Positions 61,626-64,000 of a stretch of DNA of 64,000 nucleotides are shown here, one piece after another (positions within the stretch are counted from its first letter, which is position 1; every line of letters starts with the position of its first letter). The translations under genes were made by a program, and so were the position numbers. The DNA is from Synechococcus sp. CC9605 (GTDB lineage Bacteria; Cyanobacteriota; Cyanobacteriia; PCC-6307; Cyanobiaceae): assembly GCF_000012625.1 (NCBI RefSeq), contig NC_007516.1:1178001-1242000 (forward strand), given 5' to 3'. The notes below the pieces were generated by a model. It did not search any database. It worked only from the letters and a program-made list of their open reading frames with translations, and was not told where the DNA came from.

Positions 61626-62228
61626 TCAGCCGATGGCGGAGAAGTATTCCTTGGAACCCTTGGGATCAGGCTTCATGGTCTTTTCACCAGGAGTCCAGTT
61701 GGCCGGGCAAACCTCATCGGGGTTGGACTGCACGTACTGGAAGGCCTGCAGAACCCGCAGGGTCTCATCCACGTTGCGGCCAACAGGCAGGTTGTTAATG
61801 GTGGCATGCATGATCACACCATCGGGGTCGATGATGAACAGACCACGCAGGGCAACACCCTCAGCGTCATCGAGAACGTTGTAGGCCGTGGAGATTTCCT
61901 TCTTCAGGTCGGCAACGAGGGGATAGTTGATATCGCCCAGGCCACCCTGATTCCGAGGGGTCTGGATCCAAGCCAGGTGGCTGAACTGGCTGTCCACGGA
62001 AACGCCGAGAACCTCGGTGTTCTTGCTGGAGAAATCGGCGTAGCGGTCGCTGAAAGCCGTGATTTCAGTCGGGCAAACGAAGGTGAAATCCAGTGGATAG
62101 AAGAACAGCACCACGTACTTGCCCCGATACTGGGACAGGGTGACTTCCTTGAACTCCTGGTCCACCACTGCGGTGGCTGTGAAATCAGGGGCCAGCTGGC
62201 CCACACGCAAGCAACCGGTGTCGGTCAT
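61626..62228 (-). CDS. 2-Cys peroxiredoxin
   Basis: 200 residues. Peroxidatic Cys52 in [12 protein letters not shown] and resolving Cys174 in [13 protein letters not shown], with a C-terminal YF motif (KEYFSAIG) typical of sensitive, thioredoxin-reduced 2-Cys Prx. It reduces hydrogen and alkyl peroxides and is abundant in phototrophs. A strong intrinsic terminator follows its stop, so it is monocistronic. The 121-bp gap upstream should hold its promoter. Confidence 0.96.
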   Translation of the reverse strand: MTDTGCLRVGQLAPDFTATAVVDQEFKEVTLSQYRGKYVVLFFYPLDFTFVCPTEITAFSDRYADFSSKNTEVLGVSVDSQFSHLAWIQTPRNQGGLGDINYPLVADLKKEISTAYNVLDDAEGVALRGLFIIDPDGVIMHATINNLPVGRNVDETLRVLQAFQYVQSNPDEVCPANWTPGEKTMKPDPKGSKEYFSAIG

Positions 62229-62349
62229 GTTCGGGAGGTGAATGAGTGAGCTGAAGGCCGCAACCGACTTAACACGTAGTCGATCCGACTTCCAGTATCA
62301 GGATTGAACCTATCACGACCATAGCCATCCGTCGCCATAAACTCAGTGG

Positions 62350-62673
62350 ATGACTGACCAACTCACGAGCTGGGATCCTGCGCTCCTGCGCAAGTTCAGT
62401 TCCACCGGACATTTCCGTCTGCTGAACCAACTGAAGGGAGATCTGCGCAAGAAACCCCTGGACAGAGACCAGCGCACTGGCCAGCTGAGGAGTCTGGGTG
62501 GGAATCGCGGCGCAACCCGGCGTTCGATGCCAACGAGAAACGTTGAGCCGGCACCAGCACCCTCACCCGCCGCACCCGCACCGACAGTGGTTGTTGAGAC
62601 CGTGGCTCAGCCCACCAAGGAAGAACAGCCGAAATCCTTCCGAGACCGCCTCAATGCCATCGACATGCGCTGA
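62350..62673 (+). CDS. Conserved hypothetical basic protein with Pro/Ala linker
   Basis: 107 residues. The N-terminus has an ordered basic segment (DPALLRKFSSTGHFRLLNQL), then a Pro/Ala-rich linker around residues 67-90 and a short conserved end, SFRDRLNAIDMR. No known domain. The pattern suggests a small binding protein with two short contact motifs. It lies between the peroxiredoxin promoter and tRNA-Met. Confidence 0.68.
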   Translation: MTDQLTSWDPALLRKFSSTGHFRLLNQLKGDLRKKPLDRDQRTGQLRSLGGNRGATRRSMPTRNVEPAPAPSPAAPAPTVVVETVAQPTKEEQPKSFRDRLNAIDMR

Positions 62674-62720
62674 GGCTGAACCCTTGAGATGTATGATGGG
62701 GACTTGCCTGAAGGGCCTGC

Positions 62721-62794
62721 GTCAGAGTAGCTCAGCTGGTTAGAGCACAGGATTCATAACCCTGAGGTCGGGAGTTCAAGTCTCCCCTCTGACA
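62721..62794 (+). tRNA. tRNA-Met(CAU), elongator type
   Basis: 74-nt cloverleaf: acceptor GTCAGAG/CTCTGAC, D-arm GCTCAGCTGGTTAGAGC, anticodon loop TTCATAA (CAT) within CAGGA/CCCTG, and T-arm GGGAGTTCAAGTCTCCC. The lowest anticodon-stem pair is an A-C mismatch. A CAU tRNA may also be tRNA-Ile2 (lysidine-modified) or the initiator. The first acceptor base pairs normally, which is against the initiator. No CCA is encoded. Confidence 0.85.
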
Positions 62795-62855
62795 TTCATT
62801 GTTCCGAGTTGTCGAGCAAACAGCTCGAGACCGGATCGGTCATGAAATAGTTGAT

Positions 62856-63905
62856 TCAGGCCTTTCGTGCCGGCAGCTTGACCAAGGGATTGAGTGCTGC
62901 GCCACCGGCTCGACGGATTTCGAAGTGAAGGTGAGGTCCGGTGCTACGTCCGGTGCTTCCCATCAGTGAAATGCGAGCCCCGCGAGGAACAACTTGTCCT
63001 TTTTTGACCAGAAGGCGGCTGTTGTGGGCATAACGCGTGGATTCACCATCACTGTGAGCAATTTCAACCAGGTATCCGTAGGCACCGCTCCAGCCGGAAT
63101 AGGAGACAATCCCATCTCGTGCTGCAACGACAGGTGTTCCGGTGTTGTTGGCGATATCAATCCCTTTGTGCATCCGACCCCAACGCCATCCATAACCAGA
63201 GGTAAAAACACCCTTTGTTGGCCATTGATAACCCACGATCGGTGGTTTGAGGCTGTCGGGTTGATCCGCCATCGGGAGAAGCGTGTGCTCTGGCCAAGCA
63301 GCACCTCCACTTCGGAGCGGACGAACAGCAAGCAGGGACTGGCCGGAAGAAGCCTGGGCGACTTGAAGTTCCCGACCAACCGTCAGAGCACTGAGTTCAA
63401 GCCCTGGATTCCAGGTCTTGAGCTGCTCTTGGGTGACGCCGTGGCGCTTGAGGAAGGCAGCCAGGGAATCACCTTTCTGGATTTTCGCAAGGGTGCCGAC
63501 CGGTGGCGGGGCGGCCACTGGAAGCGTCTGACGCTCACTGTTCCGCTTGAGTGACGACAACGTCCCAGCAACAACCCGGGCAGAACGAGGCAGGGAAAGC
63601 CAACTCTCTTTCGCGAAAACGTGGGAGGAAGGCACGTTGTTCAACGCGGCCAGAGCCTCACGATCAAGTTTGAACAGTTCAGCAAAACGCCTCAGCGACG
63701 TTTCGCGAACAACCTCGAACCAAACCGGATTTGTTGGTTCGGCTTTGCTTACAACAGCGTTGATTACCGGAGGATCAAGAGCTGGCAGCGGAGGCAACTC
63801 AGCAAGCTCAAAGGTGGCGTTATCGGCAATTCCGGGCAGAGAAGCCCACAAACCCAAGGACAGCACAGGGCTTACAGCAGCTGCCAGAGCAAGCGGTGCG
63901 CGCAT
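62856..63905 (-). CDS. LysM-containing M23 family peptidase
   Basis: 349 residues from MRAPLALAAAVSPVLSLGLW, an N-terminal signal peptide; the frame runs 13 codons upstream. One or two LysM-like segments (LAKIQKGDSLAAFLKRHGVT) precede a C-terminal M23 domain with HKGIDIANNTGTPVVAARDG and HLHFEIRRAGG. It is a secreted murein endopeptidase or a NlpD-like activator. The first His/Asp (HKGIDIA) and last HxH zinc ligands are present, so it is probably active. It sits alone at the right edge. Confidence 0.88.
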   Translation of the reverse strand: MRAPLALAAAVSPVLSLGLWASLPGIADNATFELAELPPLPALDPPVINAVVSKAEPTNPVWFEVVRETSLRRFAELFKLDREALAALNNVPSSHVFAKESWLSLPRSARVVAGTLSSLKRNSERQTLPVAAPPPVGTLAKIQKGDSLAAFLKRHGVTQEQLKTWNPGLELSALTVGRELQVAQASSGQSLLAVRPLRSGGAAWPEHTLLPMADQPDSLKPPIVGYQWPTKGVFTSGYGWRWGRMHKGIDIANNTGTPVVAARDGIVSYSGWSGAYGYLVEIAHSDGESTRYAHNSRLLVKKGQVVPRGARISLMGSTGRSTGPHLHFEIRRAGGAALNPLVKLPARKA

Positions 63906-64000
63906 GAAAACCCTTAGACGCGTTGAGGGTAACGATCCGAACATCCCGGCGCAAGGGGGATTGGAGCAGTGGTGGGATCACCACAACTGCAACTGCTGAC

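Overview
The window reads as a chromosome segment of a marine unicellular cyanobacterium, most likely high-GC marine Synechococcus. The evidence is photosynthetic and cyanobacterial core genes: psb30/ycf12, acsF, a Ycf20/DUF565 protein, a CPP1-like protein, a VTE6-like DUF92 protein, a lone PCP_red domain, DUF3531, DUF2996, DUF6464 and UPF0182. Gene packing is very tight, with many 1-4 bp stop/start overlaps, and most of the sequence is GC-rich. No phage, transposon, CRISPR array or rRNA operon was seen. Species-level assignment is inference.

Layout. 1-2.3 kb: end of 6-phosphogluconate dehydrogenase (gnd), then pgl, a CIA30-like protein and an unknown. 2.3-5 kb (minus): ilvD, a small membrane protein and a diverged uracil phosphoribosyltransferase. 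5-12.6 kb: pentapeptide-repeat protein, His-rich CobW GTPase, EamA permease, a frameshifted DUF389 protein, POR-like SDR, beta-propeller protein, LOG protein, SDR, small membrane protein and HIT protein. 12.5-14.5 kb: an accessory-looking patch with two ribbon-helix-helix-like proteins, a Cys-rich protein, a row of three hairpins ending in a terminator, and tRNA-Ser. 14.5-25 kb: class II ribonucleotide reductase, methyltransferase, prfC, CPP1-like, hslO, ABC ATPase, DUF3531, rsmE, DUF92, and a sigma factor broken by an in-frame amber codon.

25.2-30.6 kb: PCP_red protein, then a translationally coupled minus-strand operon for a phosphonate-type ABC transporter (binding lipoprotein, ATPase, fused double permease) ending in an SGNH hydrolase, preceded by an aminotransferase. 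30.7-38.6 kb: VOC protein, uracil-DNA glycosylase, ispG, carboxy-terminal protease, mfd and small unknowns. 39.1-40.1 kb: an AT-richer stretch with one reading frame interrupted by two stops, followed by several inverted repeats. 40.1-52.6 kb: TerC, DUF6464, a protein resembling archaeal CTP-dependent riboflavin kinase, fmt, the PmbA/TldD pair, acsF, DUF2996, ubiX, RNase R/II, two half-size GDT1 proteins and a YkgJ-type protein. 52.7-64 kb: psb30, recJ, HAD hydrolase, Ycf20, glycerate kinase, rpmF, FtsH, UPF0182, 2-Cys peroxiredoxin, tRNA-Met(CAU) and a LysM/M23 peptidase.

How the genes fit together. Much of the window is housekeeping for a phototroph: oxidative pentose phosphate pathway, branched-chain amino acids, isoprenoids, chlorophyll, translation, DNA repair and proteolysis. 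The most unusual elements are the interrupted genes (sigma factor, DUF389, the 39.3 kb reading frame), the RFK-like protein beside TerC/DUF6464, the transporter-SGNH operon, the split GDT1 pair, and the 13-14.3 kb patch with its candidate structured RNA.
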